Below, piece by piece: positions 17,686 through 26,308 of a stretch of DNA of 64,000 bases. The stretch covers positions 312,021 through 376,020 of the forward strand of contig CYUG01000017.1 in the NCBI GenBank assembly GCA_001403775.1, read 5' to 3'. Source of the stretch: Dermabacter indicis (GTDB lineage Bacteria > Actinomycetota > Actinomycetes > Actinomycetales > Dermabacteraceae). Numbering within the stretch: the first letter of the stretch is position 1; the number at the start of each line of letters is the position of its first letter. The position numbers and the translations under genes were made by a program. Under the pieces are notes generated by a model. It was given only the letters and a program-made list of their open reading frames with translations. It did no database searches and had not been told where the DNA came from.

Positions 17686-18201
17686 TTAGATCCATCCCTT
17701 GACGGGGTTCGTGCCTTTCGGCGGATTATCGGGGGTGAACCCCCAGTTCTTCGTGAATGGCGAAGTGCGGGGTTCGACAACGGCATCGCGAATCACCTGG
17801 ACGAGCCAGGCATTGAGACTCTGGCCCGAGGCTTCCGCACGCTTCTCCGCGCGGGCCTTGAGCCCCTCGGGCAGGCGAAGAGATACCCGCGAAATATCGC
17901 CTTCATCGAGTCCCTGATCTGTCTCGGCGGCTGATTCAGGCTCGGGAGTGGCGTCAGGATGCTTTGGAGTGACGTCAAATTTGACACCTTCGGGAGCGAG
18001 GCGCGCGCTCACGCGCTCGAACGTGAGCGACTCGCTGATCTCGGCGGTCGCCGTCGTGACCGTATCGAGAAGGACAAGCTTGAGTAGGGGGCGGGCAAGG
18101 GGGCCCACTCGCTTCATAGCGGAGCCGAGATCGTCGCCACCGACGTTAGCGACATGCTCGAGCTGCTCAATAAGAGCGTCGGTTTGCTGTGACATCTCCA
18201 T
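17686..18201 (-). CDS. HicB/Arc-like ribbon-helix-helix DNA-binding protein
   Basis: 171 aa. Residues ~105-145 (ISRVSLRLPEGLKARAEKRA, then SLNAWLVQVIRDAV) form a classical ribbon-helix-helix with the beta strand SRVSLRL. The N-terminal ~95 residues are a separate, possibly helical domain. No HicA-type toxin lies beside it; the partner is the DUF4097-like gene. A TACTGT -10 (18208-18213, minus strand) ends 6 nt before ATG 18201, suggesting a leaderless message. Two TGACGTCA palindromes (18221-18232 and 18244-18251) lie at the promoter, consistent with autoregulation. Confidence 0.75.
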   Translation of the reverse strand: MEMSQQTDALIEQLEHVANVGGDDLGSAMKRVGPLARPLLKLVLLDTVTTATAEISESLTFERVSARLAPEGVKFDVTPKHPDATPEPESAAETDQGLDEGDISRVSLRLPEGLKARAEKRAEASGQSLNAWLVQVIRDAVVEPRTSPFTKNWGFTPDNPPKGTNPVKGWI

Positions 18202-18220
18202 AACTCAACAGTAGCACCAC

Positions 18221-18232
18221 TGTGACGTCACA
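18221..18232. promoter_or_regulatory. Operator candidate 1 (TGTGACGTCACA)
   Basis: A perfect 12-bp palindrome between the predicted -10 and -35 of the ribbon-helix-helix gene. Its centre is 21 bp (two helical turns) from the second TGACGTCA site. Confidence 0.5.
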
Positions 18233-18243
18233 ACAAGCTTTAT

Positions 18244-18251
18244 TGACGTCA
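18244..18251. promoter_or_regulatory. Operator candidate 2 (TGACGTCA)
   Basis: An 8-bp palindrome sharing its whole core with site 1 and lying on the same face of the helix. It sits between the ecfT stop codon and the ribbon-helix-helix promoter. Confidence 0.45.
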
Positions 18252-18255
18252 TTTT

Positions 18256-19089
18256 CTAAGCGAAGGGGTTCCAGAACCTTCCGCCGTTGACGATCGCGAG
18301 CGCAATCGGCACCGCGAGCACCGCAAAGGAGAGGGTCATGATGAGCCCGTCGCGCCACGTCAGGGGCTTCTTGCCGTACCACGTGCGCCGCTTGCCGCGC
18401 CCAAAACCGCGCAGCTCCATCGCGCTCGCGACTTCCTCGATGCGGTCGAAGGCGCCGAGAAGAAGAGGGATGATCACGCCCACGATGTTCCGCGCGCGCG
18501 TCACGATCCCCGCTTTCGACGAGGTTTCGAGGCCGCGCGCCTGATGCGCCTTCGAGATCGTCACGAAATCACGCTGAATATCGGGGATGTACCGAAGAGC
18601 GATCGAGACGGAGTAGGCGATCTTGTAGGGGATGCCGATGCGGCTCAGCGACTGCGCAAACTCTGGCGGGCGCGTCGTCGCAATGAACAAAAGCACGGGT
18701 GGAAGCACCGCGAAGTACTTGAGGGTCACAACGAGCTGGTAGAAAAGCTGTTCACTCGTGATGTCCCAGTGCCACGGGCCGTTCACGAGCACGGTGCGCG
18801 TGCCATACAGCTCGGTTCCGTAACCGGGCGCGAACAGGAAAATGAAGAGGTTGTTGAGCAGCATGAGACCCGCGATGATCACGAGCACCACGGCGAGGTC
18901 GCGCAGCTTCACGCGGCTGAGAACCCACAGCACGATGTTGAGCGCGAGCATCGCCGCAAGATAGCGCGCATCGAATCCCACGAGCGCACCCACGACGCTC
19001 GCGACGGCGAGCATGAGCTTCGAGAGCCCCGAGACTCGGTGCAGGAACCCCGGCCGATCCACGTACCCGAGAACGGACTTAGCGGGCAT
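18256..19089 (-). CDS. ECF transporter transmembrane (T) component
   Basis: 277 aa from ATG 19089 behind GGGAGGTG. Several membrane segments plus the EcfT signature: coupling helices with the A-R-G-type motif (HQARGLETSSKAG) and ASAMELRGFGRGKRRTW. It connects the substrate-binding S component to the ATPases. The start overlaps the end of the ATPase gene by 11 nt, so translation is coupled. The gene order is S, A-A, T on the minus strand, a group I-like dedicated arrangement. Confidence 0.88.
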   Translation of the reverse strand: MPAKSVLGYVDRPGFLHRVSGLSKLMLAVASVVGALVGFDARYLAAMLALNIVLWVLSRVKLRDLAVVLVIIAGLMLLNNLFIFLFAPGYGTELYGTRTVLVNGPWHWDITSEQLFYQLVVTLKYFAVLPPVLLFIATTRPPEFAQSLSRIGIPYKIAYSVSIALRYIPDIQRDFVTISKAHQARGLETSSKAGIVTRARNIVGVIIPLLLGAFDRIEEVASAMELRGFGRGKRRTWYGKKPLTWRDGLIMTLSFAVLAVPIALAIVNGGRFWNPFA

Positions 19090-20914
19090 CGCCCACCTCC
19101 CGCCTCTCGCGATCAACCGCGATCACGGCCTCGACAAACTCGCTGCGGCCAAACTCTTGGGTGCTGCCGTCATCAGTGGAAACGGGAAGTCCGACGGCTG
19201 CCGCGAGCGCATCGAGGCTCGTGCGCACGAGGTTCGCGCGCGTCGTCACGTCATCGTCGACGAGGATTCGCGCGGGCGAAGAATCCGCGATGATCTCCCC
19301 TTCGCTCAGGACGACGGCGCGCGGCACATACTCGAGGGCAAGGTGCATGTCGTGCGTGATGAGGAGGATCGTCGTGCCCGCACGGTTGAGGCCGCGAATG
19401 AACTCCATGAACTCCGTGTAGTGGCGGAAGTCCTGGCCCGCGGTCGGCTCATCGAGAATGAGGATTTCGGGCTCGAGCGCGAGCGCCGCCGCGATCGTCA
19501 CGCGCTTCTTTTGGCCGTGACTGAGGGCGCTCACGGGCCAGGTTTTGAACGGGGCGAGCCCGCACGTCTCGAGGGCAGATTCCACGCGCCGGCGCGCCTC
19601 TTCCTCGTCGAGGCCGTGGGCGCGTGGGCCAAGCGCGACCTCGTCGAAGATGAGCGGCTTCGAGATCATGTGGCCCGGTTCTTGAAGCACGAAGCCCACG
19701 CGCGTGCCGATCTCGGCGATGCTCAAGTTCAGAACGTCGTCGCCGAGCACCTCGACGGTGCCCGAGTGTGGCTTCGCAAAACCCGTGATCGCGGATCCGA
19801 GGGTCGATTTCCCCGCGCCGTTGTTGCCGAGGATCGCGAGCATCTCCCCGCGCCGCACCTCGAGGTCGATTCCCCGCAGCGCGTGCACGCCCTCGTGCTC
19901 TTGATCGTGGCCGTGAAGCACATGGAGATTCCGCACGCTGATGGCCGAGGTGGCGTCGGACCCCTCCCCCGGTACGTCCTGAGCCGAAACCGAACCGAAC
20001 CTCGCGGACCACTGCTCACGCCCCCACTCACGCACCCGTGCGCATTCGCTCTCGCTCAGGCGAAGAGTCTCGAGCCGGGCGGGTTGCGCCGAGGCCGGCG
20101 GTTCGATGCCCGCGTAGTTGAGAGCCGAAAGGTGCAGCGGGCGGCGAATGCCGTGCTCGGTGAGGAGACCGGAGGTCACGAGCTCATCGGGAGTTGTATC
20201 GGCAACGAGGCGGCCGCCGGCCATCATGAGGATGCGGTCGACGTTCCGGTGGAGAACCTCTTCGAGCCGATGCTCGATGATCACGATGCTCGCGCCGCTT
20301 TCGCGATTAAGGTCGTCGGCAAGCTCGATCATCGCGCGGCCCGTCGCCGGGTCAAGGTTCGCAAGAGGCTCGTCAAACAGGAGAATGGGGACGTCGTCCA
20401 CGAGAACACCCGCGACTGCGACGCGCTGCTTTTGCCCTCCGCTCAGTTCTTGCGGCGAATGCTCAAGGAGGCCTGAAAGACCCACGCGCTCCGCAACGCG
20501 CTCGACGATGCCCGGCATGTCGCCGGAGGCAACCTCCTGGTTCTCGAGCGAAAAAGCGATGTCCTCCGCGACCGTGAGGGCCACGAACTGCGCGTTCGAA
20601 TCCTGAAGAACCGTGCCGGCCTCACCGGCGGTGCGCACGAGTGGCGCGCGCACCGGATCCACGCCCGCGACCCGCACGCTCCCACTCACGCTTGCCTCGA
20701 AGCGATGCGGCACGAGACCGTTCATCACGTGCAGCAGGGTCGACTTTCCCGAGCCACTCGGTCCCACGATCGCGACCTTCTCACCCCAGCCGATCGTGAA
20801 GCTCACGTTCTCCACCGAGGAAAGTTTTTGGGTGCGATAGTGCACGCTCACGTCATCGAAAACGATGGCGTGAGCGGTGCGGTTCGCCTCGGGCGAATGA
20901 GAGGGAGAAGCCAT
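19079..20914 (-). CDS. Fused ECF transporter ATPase (two ABC domains)
   Basis: 611 aa with two complete ABC domains. The first has GPSGSGKST, LSGGQKQRVAVA and ILLFDEPLANLD. The second, starting at about residue 330, has GNNGAGKST, LSHGQKKRVTIA and ILILDEPTAGQD. It powers the ECF transporter; the A1 and A2 proteins are separate in many firmicutes but fused here. The second signature reads LSHGQ instead of LSGGQ, a common variant. The linker between domains is Ala/Ser/Glu-rich. It is flanked by the S gene (10 nt gap) and the T gene (overlap). Confidence 0.93.
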   Translation of the reverse strand: MASPSHSPEANRTAHAIVFDDVSVHYRTQKLSSVENVSFTIGWGEKVAIVGPSGSGKSTLLHVMNGLVPHRFEASVSGSVRVAGVDPVRAPLVRTAGEAGTVLQDSNAQFVALTVAEDIAFSLENQEVASGDMPGIVERVAERVGLSGLLEHSPQELSGGQKQRVAVAGVLVDDVPILLFDEPLANLDPATGRAMIELADDLNRESGASIVIIEHRLEEVLHRNVDRILMMAGGRLVADTTPDELVTSGLLTEHGIRRPLHLSALNYAGIEPPASAQPARLETLRLSESECARVREWGREQWSARFGSVSAQDVPGEGSDATSAISVRNLHVLHGHDQEHEGVHALRGIDLEVRRGEMLAILGNNGAGKSTLGSAITGFAKPHSGTVEVLGDDVLNLSIAEIGTRVGFVLQEPGHMISKPLIFDEVALGPRAHGLDEEEARRRVESALETCGLAPFKTWPVSALSHGQKKRVTIAAALALEPEILILDEPTAGQDFRHYTEFMEFIRGLNRAGTTILLITHDMHLALEYVPRAVVLSEGEIIADSSPARILVDDDVTTRANLVRTSLDALAAAVGLPVSTDDGSTQEFGRSEFVEAVIAVDRERREVGDAR

Positions 20915-20923
20915 GCGGAAAGC

Positions 20924-21521
20924 TTAGGCGCCCACCTCGAGCGAGCCCGAACGGGTGCGGGTCTTCGCGTACAGCGCAAGGATGATGGAGCCAAAAACGC
21001 AGGTAAGAACAGAGTTCGTGACGAATGCGACGAGGCCCTGAACAATGACCTTGTCGAACGGTTCACCCATGAGCGTGACGTCGAGAATCCACGCGAGAAC
21101 CCCCCCACGCCACGAGATGCCCCACAACCACGGCGACGTTGAAACGCACGAGGTCCTTGCCGGGGAACTCGCCCTCGTTCACGCGGTTGCGGAGCATGAA
21201 GAAGCCCACGATGAGGCCGAAGACTGCCGTCGGAATCTCCCACGAAAGCCAAATGCCGTAGCCGGTGGCGTCCGCGAGGATGTGCCCTACGAATCCGGCA
21301 ATCGCAGCCACGTACGGGCCGTACAGTACAGCGAGAACCGCGAGGAGGGCGTACTGGAACGTAATCGCCTGATTCGGGACCGGAATGGGGATCGCAACGA
21401 AGCGGCTCAGCACAAAGAACAGCGCCGCACCGATGCCGATCGCGACGACCTGCGTCACGGCCGAGACCCTGCGGGTCACGGGGAGAGTGGCTTCGGTGGC
21501 GGGGGTATCGGGAGTAGACAT
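20924..21521 (-). pseudogene. ECF transporter substrate-binding (S) component, frameshifted
   Basis: The first part (from ATG 21521) encodes a membrane protein of S-component type (VAIPIPVPNQAITFQYALLA, then YGPYVAAIAGFVGHILADATGYGIW) to about codon 140. It then leaves frame in a run of seven G (21100-21106, C on the plus strand). With six G the frame continues as GVLAWILDVTLMGEPFDKVI and ends normally at 20924. The lesion is therefore one inserted G. It may be a true pseudogene, a phase-variable tract or a sequencing error; the intact A and T genes favour the last two. Substrate unknown, with the neighbouring SAM hydrolase hinting at a nucleoside or methionine-related ligand. Confidence 0.75.
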
Positions 21522-21530
21522 AAGGGATCC

Positions 21531-22373
21531 TTAATTTTCGACCTTCTCAAACGCGACGTGCCAGCTGTTGCCGCGCCCGAGGTGGAAAGCATTCGCGTAC
21601 GAGCCGCGATTGATCGCGACAGCCACGCGATCAAGAGAATTGACGTAAATGAGGGACTCGCCGACCTCGACATGCGCGAAGCTCGGCGCGTACACGAGGC
21701 TCGTCGCGTGCACGGTCTGCCCGTTGTGAGTGATCGTGAGGCGCGCGTAGTCGCCGTGGTGGATCCCCGCTTCCTCGAAGAGCGTGCGCGGGATCGACGT
21801 CCACAGCGAACCGTAGCGGTTGTCGTGCGCGTCGATCGTGCCCGTGAGCGCGTGCCCCTCGCGCTTCGGTTCAACGATCGGCAGCGCCACAACCTCGCTC
21901 ACGTCGAGACTCGGACCGACCTGCTCATACATGATCGTTCCGCTCGCGAGGCGCGCACCCGTGAACGCGTAAATGTCACGCCCATGAAAGGTGTACGAGT
22001 GCGCCGAGCCCTCGCGGCGGTTGAATTTTTCGTCGATTTCGCGAAGCTCCTCGATCCCGAAAAGCTCGTCAATATGGGTCAGCGTTCCGTTGTTCGGGGT
22101 CGCGACATAGTGCCCAGTCGACGTGCGGGCGACGACACTCAGGCGATCGGAGCCGACCCCCGGATCGACGACCGACACAAAAACGGTGCCCTCAGGCCAA
22201 TAGGAGATGACCTGGGCAAGGCGGTAGGAGCCCTCCCAAATGTCATACGGGGGAATGTTGTGGGTGACATCGTGGATGCGCAGCTCGGAGCTCACGCCCG
22301 TGGCGACGCCGTACATCGCGCTCACGGCGCCGTCGACGTATCCGAAATCCGATTGGAGAACGAGTGGCTTCAC
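21531..22373 (-). CDS. SAM hydrolase / SAM hydroxide adenosyltransferase (DUF62)
   Basis: 280 aa from GTG 22373, selected because GGAGG lies 7 nt upstream; the frame is open further 5' without a signal. The N-terminal LQSDFGYVDGAVSAMYGV and VVDPGVGSDR, with YVATPNNGTLT, are the conserved parts of the fluorinase-like family. The fluorinase-specific insertion is not seen, which favours hydrolysis of SAM to adenosine and methionine. It is upstream of, and probably co-transcribed with, the ECF transporter genes, suggesting the imported compound is connected with adenosine or methionine metabolism (inference). Confidence 0.88.
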   Translation of the reverse strand: MKPLVLQSDFGYVDGAVSAMYGVATGVSSELRIHDVTHNIPPYDIWEGSYRLAQVISYWPEGTVFVSVVDPGVGSDRLSVVARTSTGHYVATPNNGTLTHIDELFGIEELREIDEKFNRREGSAHSYTFHGRDIYAFTGARLASGTIMYEQVGPSLDVSEVVALPIVEPKREGHALTGTIDAHDNRYGSLWTSIPRTLFEEAGIHHGDYARLTITHNGQTVHATSLVYAPSFAHVEVGESLIYVNSLDRVAVAINRGSYANAFHLGRGNSWHVAFEKVEN

Positions 22374-22575
22374 TGCGGGGCCTCCCATGTGACACAAAAG
22401 TTCATGACCTTCGTAAGCGTACCGATACCGGGAACGGGCGCGAATGCACGTGGCGAAATATGAACACCGAGGCGAGACGTCAGTGACATGTGTCATTCAC
22501 ACTCGTGACAAAGCGCCGATAAGCCCCTGACGTTTTCCACTACTACCCGAGTCCGGCGTGCCGAAGAGTAGAAGC
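22374..22575. promoter_or_regulatory. Divergent promoter region, SAM hydrolase and ABC exporter
   Basis: About 200 bp between divergent genes. It contains TGACATGTGTCA, two 5-bp arms around a 2-bp centre, near 22486-22497, and nearby CGTGAC/GTCACG elements. No riboswitch fold that I can name was recognised. Possible operator only. Confidence 0.3.
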
Positions 22576-23523
22576 ATGACCACAGCACACGACTCCATCA
22601 CCGTCTCGAACCTGACCCGCACCTACGCGGGCAAGAAGAACAAGAAAGCTTTCACCGCGGTGGACGGCATCTCCTTCCGCGTACGCGAAGGCGAGGTTTA
22701 CGGCCTCCTCGGCACGAACGGCGCGGGCAAAACGTCAACTCTCGAGATCCTCGAAGGCCTCGCACCCGCCACGAGTGGGAGCGTATCGGTCCTCGGCATG
22801 GACCCCACGAAGGACCGCGCGAACGTTCGCCCCCACACGGGGACCATGCTCCAATCCGGGGGCCTCCCCACCCAACTGACCGTCGCTGAAACGATTCGCA
22901 TGTGGGCAGGAACGTGCTCGCGGCCTATGCCACCGGAGCAGGCCCTCGACGCCGTCGACCTCACGCACCGCGCGAAGGTCAAGGTCGGTTCGCTCTCCGG
23001 CGGTGAACAGCGCCGCCTCGACCTCGCGTGCGCTCTCGTGGGACAGCCCTCGATTCTCTTCCTCGACGAGCCGACGACGGGCCTCGATCCCGAATCTCGT
23101 CGCCGCGTGTGGAAACTCCTCGAGAACCTCAAAGCGCAAGGGGTCACGATGATCCTCACGACTCACTACCTCGAAGAAGCCGAGCGCCTGTGCGACCGGA
23201 TCGGGATCATGCGCCGCGGAAACATCATTCTCGAGGGCAGTCTGCGCGACATCGTCGCCACGGAGGCCTCGGTGATCAGCTTCAAGGTCGGGGAGGGGGC
23301 CGACGCCACCGGTGCCTCCGCCGCCCCTCAAGTTCCCGCCCTTGCCGGCGCTCAGATCACTCGATCCGGCTCCACCTACGAAGTGCGAACCGATCACCTT
23401 CAGGAGCACTCACTCGCCCTCTTGCAGTGGGCGCAGGGCGAGCGCCTCGCCCTGCGCGACTTCTCCGCGACCCCCGCGTCCCTCGAGACCGTCTTTATGC
23501 GCGTGGCCGGCGAACAGAACTAA
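22576..23523 (+). CDS. ABC transporter ATPase, DrrA-like (drug/antibiotic export type)
   Basis: 315 aa from ATG 22576. Walker A GTNGAGKT (residues 46-53), signature LSGGEQRRLDLA, Walker B ILFLDEPTTGLDP. The C-terminal ~80 residues (VPALAGAQITRSGSTYEVRT, then ATPASLETVFMRVAGEQ) are the DrrA-type extension. It energises the ABC-2 permease encoded 42 nt downstream. The neighbouring two-component system suggests stress-inducible export of a cell-envelope-active compound, by analogy with other ABC-TCS modules. Substrate unknown. Confidence 0.92.
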   Translation: MTTAHDSITVSNLTRTYAGKKNKKAFTAVDGISFRVREGEVYGLLGTNGAGKTSTLEILEGLAPATSGSVSVLGMDPTKDRANVRPHTGTMLQSGGLPTQLTVAETIRMWAGTCSRPMPPEQALDAVDLTHRAKVKVGSLSGGEQRRLDLACALVGQPSILFLDEPTTGLDPESRRRVWKLLENLKAQGVTMILTTHYLEEAERLCDRIGIMRRGNIILEGSLRDIVATEASVISFKVGEGADATGASAAPQVPALAGAQITRSGSTYEVRTDHLQEHSLALLQWAQGERLALRDFSATPASLETVFMRVAGEQN

Positions 23524-23565
23524 CGATCGCAAAGTGACCGCAAGCTTCCACCGAAAGGACACCCC

Positions 23566-24384
23566 ATGATCACGGCAACAGCCACAGCAGATTCCACACC
23601 CCGCTCGAGCCGACTCTCCCGCACGATTGCCCTCGCGCGCGCCGAACTCACGCAGTTTTTGCGCAATCCCACTCTCCTGGTTACGGCGCTTCTCTTCCCC
23701 CTTGGCCTCACGGTCGCCATGTTCGTGTCCACTCCCGCGGGCGGCGGCAAGGCCTTCGCCGCCTCGCTCGCGCTCGAAACGTCCGTTCTTACGACAATGC
23801 TTCTCGTCGTGTACTACTCGGTTCTCTCGATGTCGACGACTAGGCGTGATGAGAAGGTCCTCAAGCGCCTGCGCACCGGAGAGGCAAAGGACTCGGACAT
23901 TCTCGTGGCGATTGCCGCCCCAAGCTCCCTCCTCGCCATCGTTTTGATGGTACTCACCCCGATCCTCCTCATCGTTCTCGGCGCTCCCGCTCCAGTCACC
24001 GTCATTCCTTTCATCGTCGCTGTCCTCGAGGGGTTAGCCGTGAGTGCGGCACTCGGATTCCTCACGAGTGCCTTCACGACGAACGCCGAAGCCGCCCAGA
24101 TCACTTCGCTGCCCGTCTTGATCCTCGCGATTGTCTCCCAAAGCACCTTTCGCGCGCTCATGCCCGAAGAGGTCGCGCGCATCATCGACCGCACGCCTTT
24201 CGCCCTCATGGGGGACCTCGCACACCTGACATGGTCGGGAACGACGGTCACCGGTGGGTTTAAGCCGCTCGAATCCGGCGCGGCGCTCGCGACAGCAACC
24301 GCCCCCATGCTCGTGCTCGCCCTGTGGGCCGTAGCGCTCCTGATGCTCGTGCCGAGGGTCATGAAGTGGGAATCCAACCGGTAA
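23566..24384 (+). CDS. ABC-2 type permease
   Basis: 272 aa, six predicted membrane segments, with the ABC-2 pattern: an amphipathic N-terminal region (RTIALARAELTQFLRNPTLLV), a large first hydrophobic segment, and FKPLESGAALATATAPMLVLALW at the end. It forms the pore for the ATPase encoded just upstream; GAAAGGA precedes the start. The gene is followed after 89 nt by the sensor kinase gene. Confidence 0.88.
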   Translation: MITATATADSTPRSSRLSRTIALARAELTQFLRNPTLLVTALLFPLGLTVAMFVSTPAGGGKAFAASLALETSVLTTMLLVVYYSVLSMSTTRRDEKVLKRLRTGEAKDSDILVAIAAPSSLLAIVLMVLTPILLIVLGAPAPVTVIPFIVAVLEGLAVSAALGFLTSAFTTNAEAAQITSLPVLILAIVSQSTFRALMPEEVARIIDRTPFALMGDLAHLTWSGTTVTGGFKPLESGAALATATAPMLVLALWAVALLMLVPRVMKWESNR

Positions 24385-24473
24385 ACCACCGGCTACAACC
24401 CGTGGGACACTGGTGGGACCTCTCTAGGCACCGCCAGTTGCCCCTTTTTTCGCCGACGAACAGAGGACACCGC

Positions 24474-25694
24474 ATGAGCACCGCCCCGAGCGTCCACGCC
24501 GCAGAACCGGCGCGCGCCCGCAGCATGGAGAAATATGCGCTCTACACGAAGTGGTCCGTCACGCTTGCGGCACCCCTCACGTGGCTCATGTTCTCTATTC
24601 CGAGTATCACGGCGACAACCTCGACGCACGCGGGTATCGCTCCCCTCCTGTGGGCAGTCGCCTCGGCCGCGCTCACGCTCTTCGTCAGCATCATTCTTTT
24701 CCGCGAACCCGCACTCGAACTGTTTCCTGAAAGACGGGGACGTGCGCGTGGGGCGAAGGTCAGTTTCATGTTGGTGCTCGTGGGCTGGATCGTGTGCATC
24801 CTCATGGCTGTGCTCGCACCCGTTTCGATCGGGGCGTGGGCTCACCTTTACGCGATTATGTGCACCGCGCTCTTCGCACTCGCCCACGCACCGTGGATGC
24901 GACACAAGTGGATCGCCGTCACCGTCGCTGCCCTCCTCACGTGCGCAACGCAGCTCACGGTCGACGCCAGCACCGCCCTCACATCGCTCTGCATTCCCTT
25001 CATCTTCCTCACCGCCACTCTCTCCGGCTTCTGGGGCCTCAACGTTCTGCGCGACGCTGATCGCGCCCGTCAACTCGACGCCGAACTCAAAGTCAGCGCG
25101 GAACGACTCCGCTTCGCCCAGGAGCTTCACGACACCATGGGCCAGCGACTGGCGGCGATCAGCCTCAAAACACAGGTGGCGATCGCCCTCGTCGAACGTA
25201 GCGAGAGGAACGCTATGCAGGAACTTTACGAGCTCCAGGACCTCGTGAAGGCCAGCACCGCCGACATGCGCGCCGTCGCCCACGGATACCGACGCATCAA
25301 TCTCGCCACTGAAATCACCGAAGCTCGCGCGCTCCTTGACTCCTCACACATCAACATCCACGTCGACGGCGACTCACTTGACATTCCCGACGCCCGCCGG
25401 GAGGACGCCGCCTGGTTCGTCCGCGAAGCCACCACCAACATCCTCCGTCACTCCCACGCCACGACCGCATCTCTCACTCTTGCCGAGGACAGCGTGACCA
25501 TGACGAACGACGGCGCGCTCGAAAGCCCCGGCCCGCTCTCAGGCCTCGAGTCGCTCCGACGCCGCGTGGCGGTAGCGGGCGGAAGCATCACCGTCGAGCA
25601 TGACGCCCCGCACTTCACCGTGCGGCTATGCTTCGGCGAGGGGCCGGCAAGCGTCGGACCCGCCCCCACCCACACACCCGAGGAGAGCGCATGA
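24474..25694 (+). CDS. Sensor histidine kinase, NarL/DesK class (HisKA_3)
   Basis: 406 aa from ATG 24474 (CAGAGGA upstream). About six N-terminal membrane segments without a large extracellular domain, then the dimerisation box FAQELHDTMGQRLAAISLKT with phospho-acceptor His219, and a C-terminal HATPase domain (AWFVREATTNILRHSHATTASLTL). It senses a membrane or envelope signal and phosphorylates the response regulator whose gene overlaps its last four bases. The ABC exporter upstream is the probable output. Confidence 0.92.
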   Translation: MSTAPSVHAAEPARARSMEKYALYTKWSVTLAAPLTWLMFSIPSITATTSTHAGIAPLLWAVASAALTLFVSIILFREPALELFPERRGRARGAKVSFMLVLVGWIVCILMAVLAPVSIGAWAHLYAIMCTALFALAHAPWMRHKWIAVTVAALLTCATQLTVDASTALTSLCIPFIFLTATLSGFWGLNVLRDADRARQLDAELKVSAERLRFAQELHDTMGQRLAAISLKTQVAIALVERSERNAMQELYELQDLVKASTADMRAVAHGYRRINLATEITEARALLDSSHINIHVDGDSLDIPDARREDAAWFVREATTNILRHSHATTASLTLAEDSVTMTNDGALESPGPLSGLESLRRRVAVAGGSITVEHDAPHFTVRLCFGEGPASVGPAPTHTPEESA

Positions 25695-26308
25695 TCCGCA
25701 TCGCCATCGCCGACGATGAAACCCTCGTTGCCTCTTCCCTCGCAACCCTGCTTGGACTCGAAGAGGATTTCGAGATCGCAACCGTGTGCGGCTCGGGCGA
25801 GGAGATGCTCGAATGGTGGGCGCGTGAGCCAAACGGCGCCGACGTTCTCGTGTGCGACCTGCAGCTTGACGGAATTGACGGGATCGAAACTGCGCATCGC
25901 GTGCGCGAGAAACACCCCGGCGTGCAGGTGCTCATCGTCACGAGCCACGCACGCCCCGCAGCCCTCAAGCGTGCGCTCGAGCGCGGGATCGCAGGATTCC
26001 TCCCGAAAACGTCGGACGCGAAGGAATTCGCCGCGGCCATCCGCACCGTCCACGCAGGGCGGCGCTACCTCGACCCCGAAACAGCGGCCCTCGCGATCAA
26101 CGAGAGCGACAGTCCCCTCACGGACCGAGAGCGGGAACTACTTGCACTAGCGGGGCGGGGCCTCTCCATCGACGACATCGCCTCCGAGGCACACCTCGCG
26201 GCCGGAACCTGCCGAAACTACCTCTCGAACGCGATGGCAAAAGTTGGTGCGGCCAACCGTTTCGAAGCCTTCACCGTGGCACGCGACCGCGGCTGGCTCT
26301 CGTCATGA
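25691..26308 (+). CDS. LuxR/NarL-type response regulator
   Basis: 205 aa. Receiver domain with the acidic pocket in IADDET and phospho-acceptor Asp56 (VCDLQLDG), and the conserved Lys in GFLPKTSD. The C-terminal LuxR helix-turn-helix is LTDRERELLALAGRGLSIDD, then AAGTCRNYLSNAMAKVGAANR. ATG overlaps the kinase stop (ATGA), so the two are translationally coupled. The target is probably the adjacent ABC exporter operon. The next gene also begins within its stop codon. Confidence 0.94.
   Translation: MIRIAIADDETLVASSLATLLGLEEDFEIATVCGSGEEMLEWWAREPNGADVLVCDLQLDGIDGIETAHRVREKHPGVQVLIVTSHARPAALKRALERGIAGFLPKTSDAKEFAAAIRTVHAGRRYLDPETAALAINESDSPLTDRERELLALAGRGLSIDDIASEAHLAAGTCRNYLSNAMAKVGAANRFEAFTVARDRGWLSS

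Noticed and set aside
17686..18201. HicAB toxin-antitoxin pair
   Set aside because: The RHH protein is HicB-like only in its DNA-binding part, and the neighbouring gene is a beta-strand repeat protein, not HicA.
19013..22463. Long antisense open frames across the ECF and SAM-hydrolase genes
   Set aside because: The minus strand has well-conserved ABC, EcfT and DUF62 motifs; the plus frames have no ribosome sites or recognisable domains.
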